DNA from: Xanthobacter oligotrophicus
GTDB taxonomy: Bacteria; Pseudomonadota; Alphaproteobacteria; Rhizobiales; Xanthobacteraceae
DNA: 64,000 nt
Assembly (NCBI RefSeq): GCF_008364685.1
Contig: NZ_VTTL01000001.1
Coordinates: 310,001 to 374,000 of the forward strand
Direction of reading: 5' to 3'
Both the position numbers and the translations under genes were made by a program. How positions within the stretch are numbered: position 1 is the first letter of the stretch; each line of letters starts with the position of its first letter. Below, one piece after another: positions 40,258 to 51,100 of this stretch. The notes under the pieces were generated by a model. It searched no databases. It saw nothing but the letters and a program-made list of their open reading frames with translations, and was not told where the DNA came from.

Positions 40258-41076
40258 TCAGCGCAGTGCGGGGCGCACGGCGAGGTCGAGGTTCCTGACC
40301 CGGTCGAAGCCGATGGCTTCATCGAGGCCGCGCATGTCCAAAAGGCGTGCCGAGTTCACGTCCGCACCGATGAACGTGGCACCGGCCACCGTCGCGCCGG
40401 TGAGGTTCGCGCCGCCGAGCTCCGCTCCCGTGAGATTCGCGCGGGACAGGTCCGCGCCCGACAGGTCGGCATATTCGAGCATGGTTCGTCCCAGATTGGC
40501 GCCGGTGAGGTCGGCCCCGGCGAGATTTGCCGAGGTGAGATCCCCGCGCATCAGGCCCATGGACTGGTTGCGCATGTCGGCGGAAAGGTCCGCCCCCGCC
40601 AGCCGGGCGCCCGCCAGGCTGGCGCCGGTGAGATTGGCGGTGATGCGGGCGCCGGCGAGATCCGCCCGATCGAGGCGCGCACCGATCATCTGGGTACCGA
40701 ACAGGCTGGCCCCCGCCAGATGCGCATCGCTGAGGTCCGCGCCCATGAGCCACGCCTGATCCAGCACCACGCCGTCCAGGCGCGCGCCCATGAGCCGGGC
40801 CTTGTTGAGGCGCGCGGTGCGCAACCGCGCGTGGCGCAGGTCGAGACCCGAAAGATCAAGGCCGTTAAGCTGCTTGCCCGCGAGATCGGCGGGATGCTCC
40901 GGCGTGGCGACGACGAGAAGGGCGATCACCTCGTCCCGTGTCATCTCGGCCTGCGTCATCGCCGGGCCCTGCATGTCGGTATGGCTCAGAAGGCCCTGCG
41001 TCCGAGCGCCCGAGGCGGGTAGGAGCGCCAGCGTGGCCGATACGACGATCCGGACGAGAGAGTTGGCAGGGCGCAT
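40258..41076 (-). CDS. Secreted pentapeptide-repeat protein
   Basis: 272 aa. N-terminal signal sequence (~1-27), a short linker with '[23 protein letters not shown]', then about 30 A(D/N)LxX pentapeptide units (~68-255) that should form a right-handed quadrilateral beta-helix. Function unknown; some such proteins mimic DNA, but the signal peptide argues for a periplasmic role. Confidence 0.85.
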   Translation of the reverse strand: MRPANSLVRIVVSATLALLPASGARTQGLLSHTDMQGPAMTQAEMTRDEVIALLVVATPEHPADLAGKQLNGLDLSGLDLRHARLRTARLNKARLMGARLDGVVLDQAWLMGADLSDAHLAGASLFGTQMIGARLDRADLAGARITANLTGASLAGARLAGADLSADMRNQSMGLMRGDLTSANLAGADLTGANLGRTMLEYADLSGADLSRANLTGAELGGANLTGATVAGATFIGADVNSARLLDMRGLDEAIGFDRVRNLDLAVRPALR

Positions 41077-41304
41077 GGCATCCTCCCCATGTTCGTTGGG
41101 CTGTTATTCGCCACAAAGGCGTGGAATTACAGCCGTCCGGCATCACGGCTGTGTGTGCCCAGCCCACGGCGAGACAGGGACGGCCCTGCCCCGCCGCGGC
41201 TGGCGCGAAGCATCCGGGAGCGGGCATGACACCCTCCGGGCCGAACGCGGGCGCAACGTCCCTCGCTCCCGCGGGGTGAAGGAAAGGACCACGCGGAAAA
41301 CGCC

Positions 41305-42096
41305 ATGACAGTCTCCCTGCGGCGCGCCGCGATGCTTGGTCTCCTCCTTCTTTCGGCCGCCGGCTCAAGCGCCCCCTTCGCGCACGCCGCCGAGCCGTGC
41401 CCTGGCCACGCCGACGCCCTCGGCACCGCGCGTGTTCTGGAGCTCGATCCCAAAGGCGTGCGGGTGGGGACCAAGTCGTTTCCCGCCACCCTGCCGCTGG
41501 CGCCCAGGGAAGTGGTGCTCACCTTCGACGACGGCCCCTGGCCCAAGACCACCGCCGCCATCCTCGACGCCCTGAAGGCCGAGTGCGTCCACGCCACCTT
41601 CTTCCTCATCGGCGAGAATGCGAAGGCCCGGCCCGAGCTGGTGCGCCGCGCCCTGGCGGAGGGCCACACCATCGCCCACCACACCCTGACCCACCCCGCC
41701 GCGACCCTCGCCAAGATGCCGTTCGAGGCGGCGGTGAAGGAGATCGAGAACGGCATCGCCGCCGACGAGAAGGCCGCCTATGGCGCCAGCGGGCCGGCGC
41801 CCCGCGTGCCCTTCTTCCGCTTCCCCGGCTTCGCCTCGACGCCCGAGCTGCTGGCCTATCTGGACGGCAAGGGCATCGCCGTGTTCGGCGCCGATTTCTG
41901 GGCCAGCGACTGGAACGTGATGACCCCCGAGGCGGAGCTGGACCTGGTGCTGAAGCGGCTCGACGCGGCGGGAGGAGGCATCGTGCTGTTCCACGACACC
42001 AAGAGCTACACCGCCGCCATGATTCCCGGCTTCCTGCGCGCCCTCGCCGAGCGCGGCTACCAGGTGGTGCACGTGGTGCCGAAATCGCCGGGGTGA
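41305..42096 (+). CDS. Exported polysaccharide deacetylase (NodB domain)
   Basis: 263 aa. Signal peptide to about A29. NodB motif 1 TFDDGP (73-78; catalytic base Asp75), motif 2 H126-T-L-T-H130 (metal ligands), motif 3 'FFRFPGF', and 'IVLFHDT'. Likely removes N-acetyl groups from peptidoglycan, chitin-like or exopolysaccharide chains in the periplasm or outside. Confidence 0.9.
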   Translation: MTVSLRRAAMLGLLLLSAAGSSAPFAHAAEPCPGHADALGTARVLELDPKGVRVGTKSFPATLPLAPREVVLTFDDGPWPKTTAAILDALKAECVHATFFLIGENAKARPELVRRALAEGHTIAHHTLTHPAATLAKMPFEAAVKEIENGIAADEKAAYGASGPAPRVPFFRFPGFASTPELLAYLDGKGIAVFGADFWASDWNVMTPEAELDLVLKRLDAAGGGIVLFHDTKSYTAAMIPGFLRALAERGYQVVHVVPKSPG

Positions 42097-42112
42097 GACG
42101 CAAAGGGCCAGA

Positions 42113-42148
42113 AACGAAAAAGGCGGCCCGAAGGCCGCCTGTTTCGTG
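42113..42148. terminator. Rho-independent terminator after the deacetylase gene
   Basis: GGCGGCC/GGCCGCC stem with a CGAA loop, extended by ACGAAA/TTTCGT pairing, 20-50 nt after the stop codon. A- and T-runs on both sides let it serve either strand. Confidence 0.8.
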
Positions 42149-42184
42149 GCTTGCGCGCCGAGCGCTGCAAGCTCACCAATCCAC

Positions 42185-42269
42185 TGGTGCGGACGAGAGG
42201 ACTCGAACCTCCACGGGTCTCCCCACTAGCACCTCAAGCTAGCGCGTCTACCAATTCCGCCACGACCGC
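42185..42269 (-). tRNA. tRNA-Leu (anticodon GAG)
   Basis: 85-nt class II tRNA on the minus strand beginning GCGGTCGTGGCGGAATTGG, with encoded CCA. Anticodon arm CTAGC-TTGAGGT-GCTAG gives GAG (reads CUC/CUU). A variable arm and a T-arm GGTTCGAGTCC are present, and the acceptor stem closes correctly. Confidence 0.95.
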
Positions 42270-42558
42270 AGTCAGGGATGGCTCCGTCCGGGGGTTCCTG
42301 TGAAGACCGCTCCCAGCCGGGGGCCATCGTCTAACAGATCATATTGGCGGCTACAAGTGTCTCCCGCACCGCCCCGGCCGATCCGCCCCCAGCCTGTGGA
42401 TGACGCGGTCGGGAGGCTGCCCGATCAGGGCGATGGTGCCGGCTCGACTCCCCCTCACCGCCGCCGGCAGCCGCCTTGTCCGCCGGGCCTGCCCGGCAAG
42501 GCCCGGCCCCACGCATTGGGGACTGGACCCGGCGGCACGATGGATTAAAGCATCTCCC

Positions 42559-43293
42559 ATGACCGCCTCCACCCCCCGCGCCAGCCTCGAAACCCGGTTC
42601 CAGCCGACCGACGCCGAAGCCCCGTCCGTGGACTGGACCATCAGCGATGGCCTCGTCCCCTACCCCGAAGCGCTCGCGGCCATGGAGGCCCGGGTCGCCG
42701 CCATCGCCGATGGCACCGCGCGCGAATGCGTCTGGCTGCTGGAACACCCGCCGCTCTACACCGCCGGCACCAGCGCCCGCCCCGAAGATCTCGTGGACGC
42801 GCGCTTTCCCGTCTACGAGACCGGGCGCGGCGGGCAGTTCACCTATCACGGCCCCGGCCAGCGCGTGGCCTATGTGATGCTCGACCTGAAGCGCCGCTCG
42901 CCGGACGTGCGCCGTTATGTGAGCGCGCTGGAGGCGTGGATCATCGGCACCCTGTCGGCGTTCAACGTCACCGGCGAGCGCCGGGAAGACCGGGTGGGCG
43001 TCTGGGTGCGGCGGCGCGGCGGCGGCGAGGACAAGGTCGCCGCCATCGGCATCCGGGTGCGCCGCTGGGTGACCTTCCATGGCATTTCCCTGAACGTGGA
43101 GCCGGACCTGTCCCATTTCGGCGGCATCGTGCCCTGCGGCGTGCGCGAGCACGGGGTGACCAGCCTTGCCGACCTCGGCCTGCCGGTGACCATGGGCGAG
43201 GTCGATTCCGTGCTGCGCGTGGCCTTCGAGGCCGTGTTCGGCCCGACCGTTCCGGCAGCGGCGCCGACCGCCGGGGAAGCAGGCGAAGGCTGA
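42559..43293 (+). CDS. lipB: Octanoyl-[ACP]:protein N-octanoyltransferase
   Basis: 244 aa. '[19 protein letters not shown]', '[21 protein letters not shown]', catalytic Lys in '[23 protein letters not shown]' and catalytic Cys in '[15 protein letters not shown]'. Transfers octanoate to lipoyl domains. An ~8-residue Gly/Arg insertion ('RRRGGGED') precedes the lysine segment. Confidence 0.95.
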   Translation: MTASTPRASLETRFQPTDAEAPSVDWTISDGLVPYPEALAAMEARVAAIADGTARECVWLLEHPPLYTAGTSARPEDLVDARFPVYETGRGGQFTYHGPGQRVAYVMLDLKRRSPDVRRYVSALEAWIIGTLSAFNVTGERREDRVGVWVRRRGGGEDKVAAIGIRVRRWVTFHGISLNVEPDLSHFGGIVPCGVREHGVTSLADLGLPVTMGEVDSVLRVAFEAVFGPTVPAAAPTAGEAGEG

Positions 43294-43423
43294 TACCAAT
43301 AACCCATGGGCTTGACTCGTGGGCCATTGGTCAAGCCCGCGCGGCACCTGAGCGAAACCCGCCTGGCATCGGTCGAAGACAAAAGACCGATGGTATCGGT
43401 ACGGGCGGATCAGATGGCATCGC

Positions 43424-43533
43424 GCTCTAGAGCGTTTTCCGTTCGCGCTGACTCACGGCAATCGCTCTAGACTCTTGTATTGACGCATTTTCTTCACGCG
43501 AACCGGTATCCACTTCGCTTGAAAATGCTCTAA
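43424..43533. repeat. Rhizobiales extragenic palindromic repeat element
   Basis: About 110 bp bounded by GCTCTAGAGCGTTTTCC and GAAAATGCTCTAA, with internal GCATTTTCTTCACGCG and CGGTATCCACTTCGC. I recognise this as a very common intergenic repeat of Rhizobiales genomes. It occupies the lipB-alaS convergent gap. A further hairpin (CGCTTTCCGT/ACGGAAAGCG, 43563-43594) follows before the alaS end. Confidence 0.7.
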
Positions 43534-43667
43534 TCGGCGCGCGCTCGCCGATCAATTGAGAACGCTTTCCGTTGACTAATGCACACGGAAAGCGATCCAG
43601 GTCGCGACAGAGCCGGGTTCCCCCTGCAGCGCGCCGGCAGGAGGAAGGTGCCGGCGGCCCGTTTGGC

Positions 43668-46322
43668 TCAGCCGGCCAGCGTGGCCGCGATGGCGTCGAG
43701 GGCGGCTTCCGCCTTGGCCCCGTCGGGACCGCCGGCCTGCGCCATGTCGGGACGGCCGCCACCGCCCTTTCCGCCCAGGGCTTCCGAGCCCACGCGCACC
43801 AGCGCCACCGCGTCGAAGCGGGCGGTGAGATCGGCGGTGACGCCGACCACGATTCCCGCCTTGCCATCGGAGGTCACGCCGACGATGGCCACCACGCCCG
43901 ACCCGATCTGCTTCTTGCCTTCGTCCACCAGGCCCTTGAGATCCTTGATCTCGATGCCTTCCACCCGCCGGGCGAGGAGCTTGATGTCGCCCACGGTGCG
44001 CACCGCATCTCCCGACGCCTCGCCGCCCCCGCCCATGGCGAGCTTCTTGCGGGCTTCGGCCAGCTCGCGCTCGAGCCGGCGGCGCTCTTCCACCAGGGTC
44101 GCCACCCGCGCTTCCACCTCGGCCACCGGCGCCTTGAGCACCGCCGCGGTCCCCGCCAGAGCGGCGGAGGCGGCGTTGAGATGCCGGCGCGCGGCATCGG
44201 CGGTCAGCGCCTCGATGCGCCGGACGCCGGACCCGACGGCACCTTCCGAAACCACCGAGATAAGGCCGATATCGCCGGTGCGCTTCACATGGGTGCCGCC
44301 GCACAGCTCCACCGAATAGGGCGCGCCGTTGCCGTCATCCGTGCCCATGGAGACCACGCGCACCTCATCGCCGTATTTCTCGCCGAACAGCGCCCGCGCG
44401 CCCGAGGTGATGGCGTCGTCGACAGCCATGATCCGGGTTTCCACCGGCTCGTTGCGCAGCACGAAGCGGTTGGCGATGGTCTCCACCTCGGCGAGCTCGC
44501 CGCCGCTGAGGGGCTTGGGGTGGGAGAAGTCGAACCGCAGACGGTCCGGCGCCACCAGCGAGCCCTTCTGGGCCACGTGGTCGCCGAGCACCCGCCGCAG
44601 CGCCTCGTGCAAAAGGTGGGTGGCGGAATGGTTGGCGCGCACGGCGGCGCGGCGGGCGTGATCCACCTCCAGCACCAGCGCGGTGCCGCGCTTCAGGGTG
44701 CCGGCCTCGACCTTCACCTCGTGGACGAAGAGATCGCCGAGCTTCTTCTGGGTGGCCACTACCTGCGCGGTAATGCCGCCCTCCCCGCTCACGCGCCCGA
44801 TATCGCCCACCTGGCCGCCCGATTCGGCATAGAACGGCGTCTGGTTGAGGATGATCAGGCCCTTCTCGCCGGCAGCGAGGCTGTCCACCACAGCGCCGTC
44901 GCGCACAAGGGCCGCGACCACGCCCTCCGCCTTCTCCGTCTCATAGCCGAGGAATTCGGTGGCTCCCACCTCGTCGCGCACGGCGAACCACAGCGTATCG
45001 GTGGCCGCCTCGCCGGAACCGGCCCAACTTGCGCGGGCCTCCGCCTTCTGCCGCGCCATGGCGGAATCGAACGCCGTGGTGTCCACCGAGATGCCGCGGG
45101 CGCGCAGGGCGTCCTGGGTCAGGTCCAGGGGGAAGCCGTAGGTGTCGTAGAGCTTGAACGCCACCTCGCCGGGAAACTGCCCGCCGGACGTCAACCCCGT
45201 GCTCTCCTCCTCGAGGATGGAGAGGCCGCGCTCCAGGGTGCGGCGGAAGCGCGTCTCCTCCAGCAGCAAGGTCTCTTCGGCCAGGGACTCGGCGCGAACG
45301 ATCTCGGGATAGGCCCGGCCCATCTCCCGCACCAGCACCGGAACGAGGCGGTGCATGAGGGGGTCCTTGGCGCCCAGCAACTGGGCATGGCGCATGGCGC
45401 GGCGCATGATCCGGCGCAGCACATAGCCGCGCCCCTCGTTGGACGGCAACACCCCGTCAGCTGTCAGGAAGACCGAGGCGCGCAGGTGGTCGGCGATGAC
45501 GCGATGGCTCGCCTTCTGCGGGCCGTCGGGATCCACCGAGGTCAGCTCGGCCACCTCGGCGATGAGGGCGCGCATGAGGTCGGTGTCGTAATTGTCGTGC
45601 ACCCCCTGGAGCACGGCCGAGACCCGCTCAAGCCCCATGCCGGTGTCGATGGACGGCCGCGGCAGCGCCAGGCGCTCGCCCCCCGGCAGCTGCTCGAACT
45701 GCATGAAGACGAGGTTCCAGATCTCGATGAAGCGGTCGCCGTCCTGGTCCGCCGAGCCAGGGGGGCCGCCGGGCACGTTCGGGCCGTGGTCGAAGAAGAT
45801 CTCCGAGCAGGGGCCGCACGGGCCGGTGTCGCCCATGGACCAGAAATTGTCGGAGGTAGGGATGCGGATGATCTTGTCGTCGCTCAGGCCGGCGATCTTC
45901 TTCCACAGGCCGTAGGCTTCCTCGTCCTCGCTGAAGACGGTGACCACGAGGCGGTCGCGCGGCAGGTCGAAGGTGCGGGTGACCAGGTTCCAGGCGAGCT
46001 CAATGGCCCGCTCCTTGAAATAGTCGCCGAACGAGAAATTGCCGAGCATCTCGAAGAAGGTGTGGTGCCGCGCGGTGTAGCCCACGTTGTCGAGATCATT
46101 GTGCTTGCCGCCGGCGCGGACGCACTTCTGCGACGTCGCCGCGCGGGAATAGGGCCGCTTCTCAACGCCGGTGAAGACGTTCTTGAACTGCACCATGCCC
46201 GCATTGGTGAACATGAGCGTCGGGTCGTTCTGCGGCACGAGGGGCGAGGAGGCGACCGCCTCATGGCCCTCTTTGACGAAGTAGTCGATGAAGCTCGACC
46301 GGATCTCGTTGACGCCGCTCAT
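43668..46322 (-). CDS. alaS: Alanyl-tRNA synthetase
   Basis: 884 aa, full length. Class II catalytic core with '[16 protein letters not shown]' and '[22 protein letters not shown]'; editing domain zinc motifs '[11 protein letters not shown]' and '[14 protein letters not shown]'; C-terminal Gly-rich DHHA1 domain '[20 protein letters not shown]'. Lies just downstream of recA on the same strand, a frequent arrangement in the class. Confidence 0.97.
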   Translation of the reverse strand: MSGVNEIRSSFIDYFVKEGHEAVASSPLVPQNDPTLMFTNAGMVQFKNVFTGVEKRPYSRAATSQKCVRAGGKHNDLDNVGYTARHHTFFEMLGNFSFGDYFKERAIELAWNLVTRTFDLPRDRLVVTVFSEDEEAYGLWKKIAGLSDDKIIRIPTSDNFWSMGDTGPCGPCSEIFFDHGPNVPGGPPGSADQDGDRFIEIWNLVFMQFEQLPGGERLALPRPSIDTGMGLERVSAVLQGVHDNYDTDLMRALIAEVAELTSVDPDGPQKASHRVIADHLRASVFLTADGVLPSNEGRGYVLRRIMRRAMRHAQLLGAKDPLMHRLVPVLVREMGRAYPEIVRAESLAEETLLLEETRFRRTLERGLSILEEESTGLTSGGQFPGEVAFKLYDTYGFPLDLTQDALRARGISVDTTAFDSAMARQKAEARASWAGSGEAATDTLWFAVRDEVGATEFLGYETEKAEGVVAALVRDGAVVDSLAAGEKGLIILNQTPFYAESGGQVGDIGRVSGEGGITAQVVATQKKLGDLFVHEVKVEAGTLKRGTALVLEVDHARRAAVRANHSATHLLHEALRRVLGDHVAQKGSLVAPDRLRFDFSHPKPLSGGELAEVETIANRFVLRNEPVETRIMAVDDAITSGARALFGEKYGDEVRVVSMGTDDGNGAPYSVELCGGTHVKRTGDIGLISVVSEGAVGSGVRRIEALTADAARRHLNAASAALAGTAAVLKAPVAEVEARVATLVEERRRLERELAEARKKLAMGGGGEASGDAVRTVGDIKLLARRVEGIEIKDLKGLVDEGKKQIGSGVVAIVGVTSDGKAGIVVGVTADLTARFDAVALVRVGSEALGGKGGGGRPDMAQAGGPDGAKAEAALDAIAATLAG

Positions 46323-46502
46323 GTGCCGGCCACAATCCTTCGGTGCCGGTCCCAGCGCGGAATCCGGCTCTGGTGATCGCTTCGCGCCAGCGCCGCCCGA
46401 AGGCCCGCCGCGCGGTTCCGGCGAAGGCGCGATGACGCCCGCCGGAACCGGGTTCGTTTAGCGATGGGGGCGCCGCTTGTCCAGAAACGCCTCAGCGAGG
46501 GC

Positions 46503-47588
46503 TCAGGCGTCGGCTGGGTCGCCGTCGGCATCGTCCTCCGGTGTGCCGGCGAGGATCTTCTCGGCGATGAGGCCCGCGTTCTGGCGGATCGCCGCCTCGA
46601 TGCGGCCGGCCACCTCCTGGTTCTGCTTCAGGAAGGTCTTGGCGTTCTCGCGGCCCTGGCCCAAGCGCTGGCTATCGTGGGAAAACCAGGCGCCGGACTT
46701 CTCCACCACGCCGGCCTTGACCCCGAGATCGAGCAGCTCGCCCGTCTTGGAAATCCCCTCCCCGTACATGATGTCGAACTCCACCTGCTTGAAGGGCGGC
46801 GCGAGCTTGTTCTTCACCACCTTCACGCGGGTCTGGTTGCCCACCACCTCGTCGCGCTCCTTGATCATGCCGATGCGGCGGATGTCGAGCCGCACCGAGG
46901 CGTAGAACTTGAGCGCGTTTCCGCCGGTGGTGGTCTCCGGCGAGCCGTACATGACGCCGATCTTCATCCGGATCTGGTTGATGAAGATGACCATGGTGTT
47001 GGACTTGGAGATGGAGGCCGTGAGCTTGCGCAGCGCCTGGCTCATGAGGCGCGCCTGCATGCCGGGTTGGCTGTCGCCCATCTCGCCGTCGAGCTCGGCG
47101 CGCGGGGTGAGGGCTGCCACCGAATCAACCACCAGCACGTCGATGGCGCCCGAGCGCACCAGCGTGTCGGCGATCTCCAGCGCCTGCTCGCCCGCGTCGG
47201 GCTGAGAGATGAGCAGGTCGTCGAGATTGACGCCCAGCTTGCGCGCATAGATGGGGTCGAGCGCGTGCTCGGCGTCGATAAAGGCGCAGGTTCCACCCCG
47301 CTTCTGCGCTTCCGCGACCGTGTGCAGCGCCAGGGTGGTCTTGCCGGAGGATTCCGGCCCGAAGATCTCGACGACGCGTCCCTTGGGCAGGCCACCGATG
47401 CCGATGGCAATATCGAGCCCGAGCGAGCCGGTGGGAATGCTCTCGATTTCCAAGGCTTTGCCGCCCTTGCCGAGCCGCATGATCGAGCCCTTGCCGAAGT
47501 GCCGCTCGATCTGGGAGAGAGCGGCATCCAGCGCCTTGGTCTTATCCATGGAAGAACCTTCGACGAGTCTGAGTGTCGACTGAGTCAT
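46503..47588 (-). CDS. recA: Recombinase RecA
   Basis: 361 aa from [10 protein letters not shown], the common alphaproteobacterial start; an ATG 13 codons later is also possible. Walker A 'GPESSGKTT', '[29 protein letters not shown]', '[20 protein letters not shown]' and '[17 protein letters not shown]' are diagnostic. Drives recombination and LexA self-cleavage. An SOS box lies ~65-80 bp upstream. Confidence 0.98.
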   Translation of the reverse strand: MTQSTLRLVEGSSMDKTKALDAALSQIERHFGKGSIMRLGKGGKALEIESIPTGSLGLDIAIGIGGLPKGRVVEIFGPESSGKTTLALHTVAEAQKRGGTCAFIDAEHALDPIYARKLGVNLDDLLISQPDAGEQALEIADTLVRSGAIDVLVVDSVAALTPRAELDGEMGDSQPGMQARLMSQALRKLTASISKSNTMVIFINQIRMKIGVMYGSPETTTGGNALKFYASVRLDIRRIGMIKERDEVVGNQTRVKVVKNKLAPPFKQVEFDIMYGEGISKTGELLDLGVKAGVVEKSGAWFSHDSQRLGQGRENAKTFLKQNQEVAGRIEAAIRQNAGLIAEKILAGTPEDDADGDPADA

Positions 47589-47653
47589 CGCCGCGCTCCG
47601 GTGCTGGCGCAAGGGAAAATGAGAACACAGCAGATGTACATGTTTTGTTCCAA

Positions 47654-47668
47654 GTTCGCAATATGTTC
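47654..47668 (-). promoter_or_regulatory. SOS box (LexA site) of recA
   Basis: GTTCGCAATATGTTC is a perfect GTTC-N7-GTTC direct repeat, the alphaproteobacterial LexA operator. It lies 66-80 bp upstream of the recA start. recA should be DNA-damage induced. Confidence 0.85.
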
Positions 47669-47727
47669 TCATACGCTTGTGCATTCGACGCGCCCACGCC
47701 TGGGAGAAGGCCCGGCGCGTCGGTCAG

Positions 47728-48182
47728 GAGCTAGGCTTGCGACCGACCATCTTCCCGCCGGCATCCTTGCCCAGAACACTCCGCGGAGTGCGTTCGCGCC
47801 CCTGCCCCTCCGCAGGGTGGCTTCGCGCGGTGGTCCGCGCCGGCGCCAATTCTGCTAGGCTCCGTGACGACGTGGCGGCTCTGGTGTGTCCACCGGACCC
47901 GCGCGAGGCATGCGTCGCCACGCCCTTCGCCGTCTCGATATCGAAAGGCAGTGCGCATCTTTTGGCGAGCGGCTCGCTCCCCTCCAAGGAGGGCGTCCTG
48001 CCTCCGCGAACCTCAAGCTCACACGATTTCTCCGGCCGGTTCGCGCGCCGTGTAAAGCATTGCAAAAACATCTCTTTCGAGCCCCCCGGGCGAGACGCCC
48101 CCCGGCACCTCTGCCGCCATCACGGCAGGTTCGCGCGCCCGTGCTGATTTTGCATGGGCCGCCAAAATGCTATGGAGCGGGG
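47728..48182 (+). other. CRISPR leader region (between recA promoter and array)
   Basis: About 450 bp without a believable gene, directly upstream of the first repeat. The array's repeats read on the plus strand with the GAAAC end distal, so this is the leader side. It contains an A-rich patch (TGCAAAAACATC near 48061) and two copies of GGTTCGCGCGCC(C)GTG (48039-48053 and 48128-48143) that could serve spacer integration or leader function. No clear -35/-10 pair was found. Confidence 0.55.
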
Positions 48183-51100
48183 GTCGCTCCCTCACGGGAG
48201 CGCGGATCGAAACCGGCGCCGACCGGCGGCTGGATCAAGAGCCGGAAGTCGCTCCCTCACGGGAGCGCGGATCGAAACGGCACCTCCGGCGGAAAGGTCA
48301 TCGAGGCCGAGGTCGCTCCCTCACGGGAGCGCGGATCGAAACGCTGCAATCGTCGCCTACAGCACGGCCACGATCACGTCGCTCCCTCACGGGAGCGCGG
48401 ATCGAAACGTTCGACTATTCGACGTTGCGCTGGTGGATGGCGGTCGCTCCCTCACGGGAGCGCGGATCGAAACCCTACGCCTCGGTGGAGACCTACCTCG
48501 CCGGCCTGTCGCTCCCTCACGGGAGCGCGGATCGAAACCATCCCGAGGGATGCCACAGCGTCGAACTCGACGGTCGCTCCCTCACGGGAGCGCGGATCGA
48601 AACTGCGCCACCAGCTCCTTGACGTGTACCAGCATGAGGTCGCTCCCTCACGGGAGCGCGGATCGAAACACGCTGCCTGCCGGTGCCGTGCGCTACGGCG
48701 CGAAGTCGCTCCCTCACGGGAGCGCGGATCGAAACTCGGACCAGTACAAGCGCGGCAAGTACGTGGCAGGTCGCTCCCTCACGGGAGCGCGGATCGAAAC
48801 AAAGATCCTCATGACGCTGCACGCGAGCAGGAGGTCGCTCCCTCACGGGAGCGCGGATCGAAACACGATAATGGTCGTGGTCATTGTGCACTCTCCAGTC
48901 GCTCCCTCACGGGAGCGCGGATCGAAACGACGGCGAACAAGGCAATCCAGGTCGCGAATGCAGTCGCTCCCTCACGGGAGCGCGGATCGAAACCGGCCGG
49001 CGAGCATCCAGAGCGCTTCCACCAAAGTCGCTCCCTCACGGGAGCGCGGATCGAAACGCGGGGCTGGACCACGACCTCGGCGCCGTTCCGGCGGTCGCTC
49101 CCTCACGGGAGCGCGGATCGAAACGTGTCCTCAATAACGAGGGTAAGCCCAGGGCGAAAGTCGCTCCCTCACGGGAGCGCGGATCGAAACTATGGCAAGC
49201 CGAAGTCCTACCTCATCGCAGGCGGTCGCTCCCTCACGGGAGCGCGGATCGAAACAGCGTCATCCGCCGGAGCCCACGCGTCGAGGTCGGTCGCTCCCTC
49301 ACGGGAGCGCGGATCGAAACAGAGGATGACCAAGGAGGATAAATTTTGCTCACGGTCGCTCCCTCACGGGAGCGCGGATCGAAACTAATCGAAAAGGCAA
49401 GCTATTTGATAAATCTTTGTCGCTCCCTCACGGGAGCGCGGATCGAAACTTGGCAATGTCGGTCGCCTTCCAGCCCATCCCCAGGGTCGCTCCCTCACGG
49501 GAGCGCGGATCGAAACACTTGCCCATCCAGAGCACTGCCGCGATGGCGCTCAAGTCGCTCCCTCACGGGAGCGCGGATCGAAACCTCTATGGCTCTAGAC
49601 AATCTCCGGGAACTTATCGTCGCTCCCTCACGGGAGCGCGGATCGAAACTTGCTGATGACCAGCGCCACAATCGCGACACCGGCGTCGCTCCCTCACGGG
49701 AGCGCGGATCGAAACCAATTGGGCCGAAGCCTAGTAAGCAGTGACATAGTCGCTCCCTCACGGGAGCGCGGATCGAAACGGCTTGGACATCCTGCCATGA
49801 GGTCGCTCTCGCGTCGCTCCCTCACGGGAGCGCGGATCGAAACCCGCGTGGGCGCCGATTTCCTCGGGGCAGGTCGCGGTCGCTCCCTCACGGGAGCGCG
49901 GATCGAAACGTCTTCGCAGCCCCAGCCGGCGCGGCAGGCGCTCGTCGCTCCCTCACGGGAGCGCGGATCGAAACACTTGTGGAGGGGCAATCTAATGGAG
50001 CCGGAAGACGGTCGCTCCCTCACGGGAGCGCGGATCGAAACCTCATCGGCACCACGCTGGCACCGGCGCAGGCGCGTCGCTCCCTCACGGGAGCGCGGAT
50101 CGAAACGCGTTCGCGCAGACCATCGGCGCCGAAATCCCCGACGTCGCTCCCTCACGGGAGCGCGGATCGAAACATGCCCTACGACCAAACTTCGGGACTG
50201 GCACAGTGTCGCTCCCTCACGGGAGCGCGGATCGAAACGCCAAGTGGAAGCAGTGGAGCGAGTCCGGTAAGGGTCGCTCCCTCACGGGAGCGCGGATCGA
50301 AACTGGTACATGGTCAGCCGCAACCGCTCCATGAGCGGGTCGCTCCCTCACGGGAGCGCGGATCGAAACCTCTCGGACCTGCGCAACGGCACGAGCATGT
50401 CCGGTCGCTCCCTCACGGGAGCGCGGATCGAAACCTGGTCAATGAGGACACGGGCGGAGGGGTGCTGGTCGCTCCCTCACGGGAGCGCGGATCGAAACGA
50501 GAACGTCGCGGCGGACCAAGTGGCGCTGGTGGTCGCTCCCTCACGGGAGCGCGGATCGAAACGTGCTCCAGATCCCGCGAGGGGCCGGCGTGGATGGTCG
50601 CTCCCTCACGGGAGCGCGGATCGAAACTCCGGTGTGGCCGGGGACATCGTCGCCACGGCAGTCGCTCCCTCACGGGAGCGCGGATCGAAACGGCTATCGG
50701 ATGCAGGGCGTCCCCTCTGCCTACCTGTCGCTCCCTCACGGGAGCGCGGATCGAAACCTTGATGGGCGGGTGACGCTCTGGCTTGGCGACGGTCGCTCCC
50801 TCACGGGAGCGCGGATCGAAACCGGCATCGACGAACACCCAGCCGTCGCGCCCGGCAGTCGCTCCCTCACGGGAGCGCGGATCGAAACGGCCACGGGGTT
50901 ATTCACGAGGCGCACATCGCAAGGTCGCTCCCTCACGGGAGCGCGGATCGAAACCCGACTGGGACAGTGCCAGCGGGACGTGGATCGCGTCGCTCCCTCA
51001 CGGGAGCGCGGATCGAAACGTTTCAGCCATGGCGCCCTCACCCGCAGACGAGGTCGCTCCCTCACGGGAGCGCGGATCGAAACGCCACCATGGGGCGCGC

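Noticed and set aside
43572-46376. 934-residue open frame antisense to alaS
   Set aside because: alaS is unmistakable on the other strand; the antisense product has no domain and shadow-like composition.
47971-47993. CTCGCTCCCCTCC...GGAGGGCG hairpin in the leader as a diverged extra repeat
   Set aside because: Only the stem is similar; the GGATCGAAAC handle is missing and spacing does not fit the array.
47724-48071. 115-residue minus-strand open frame between recA and the array
   Set aside because: Low-complexity Arg/Ser/Gly-rich product, no ribosome site, and it lies in the CRISPR leader; similar spurious frames are frequent in GC-rich genomes.
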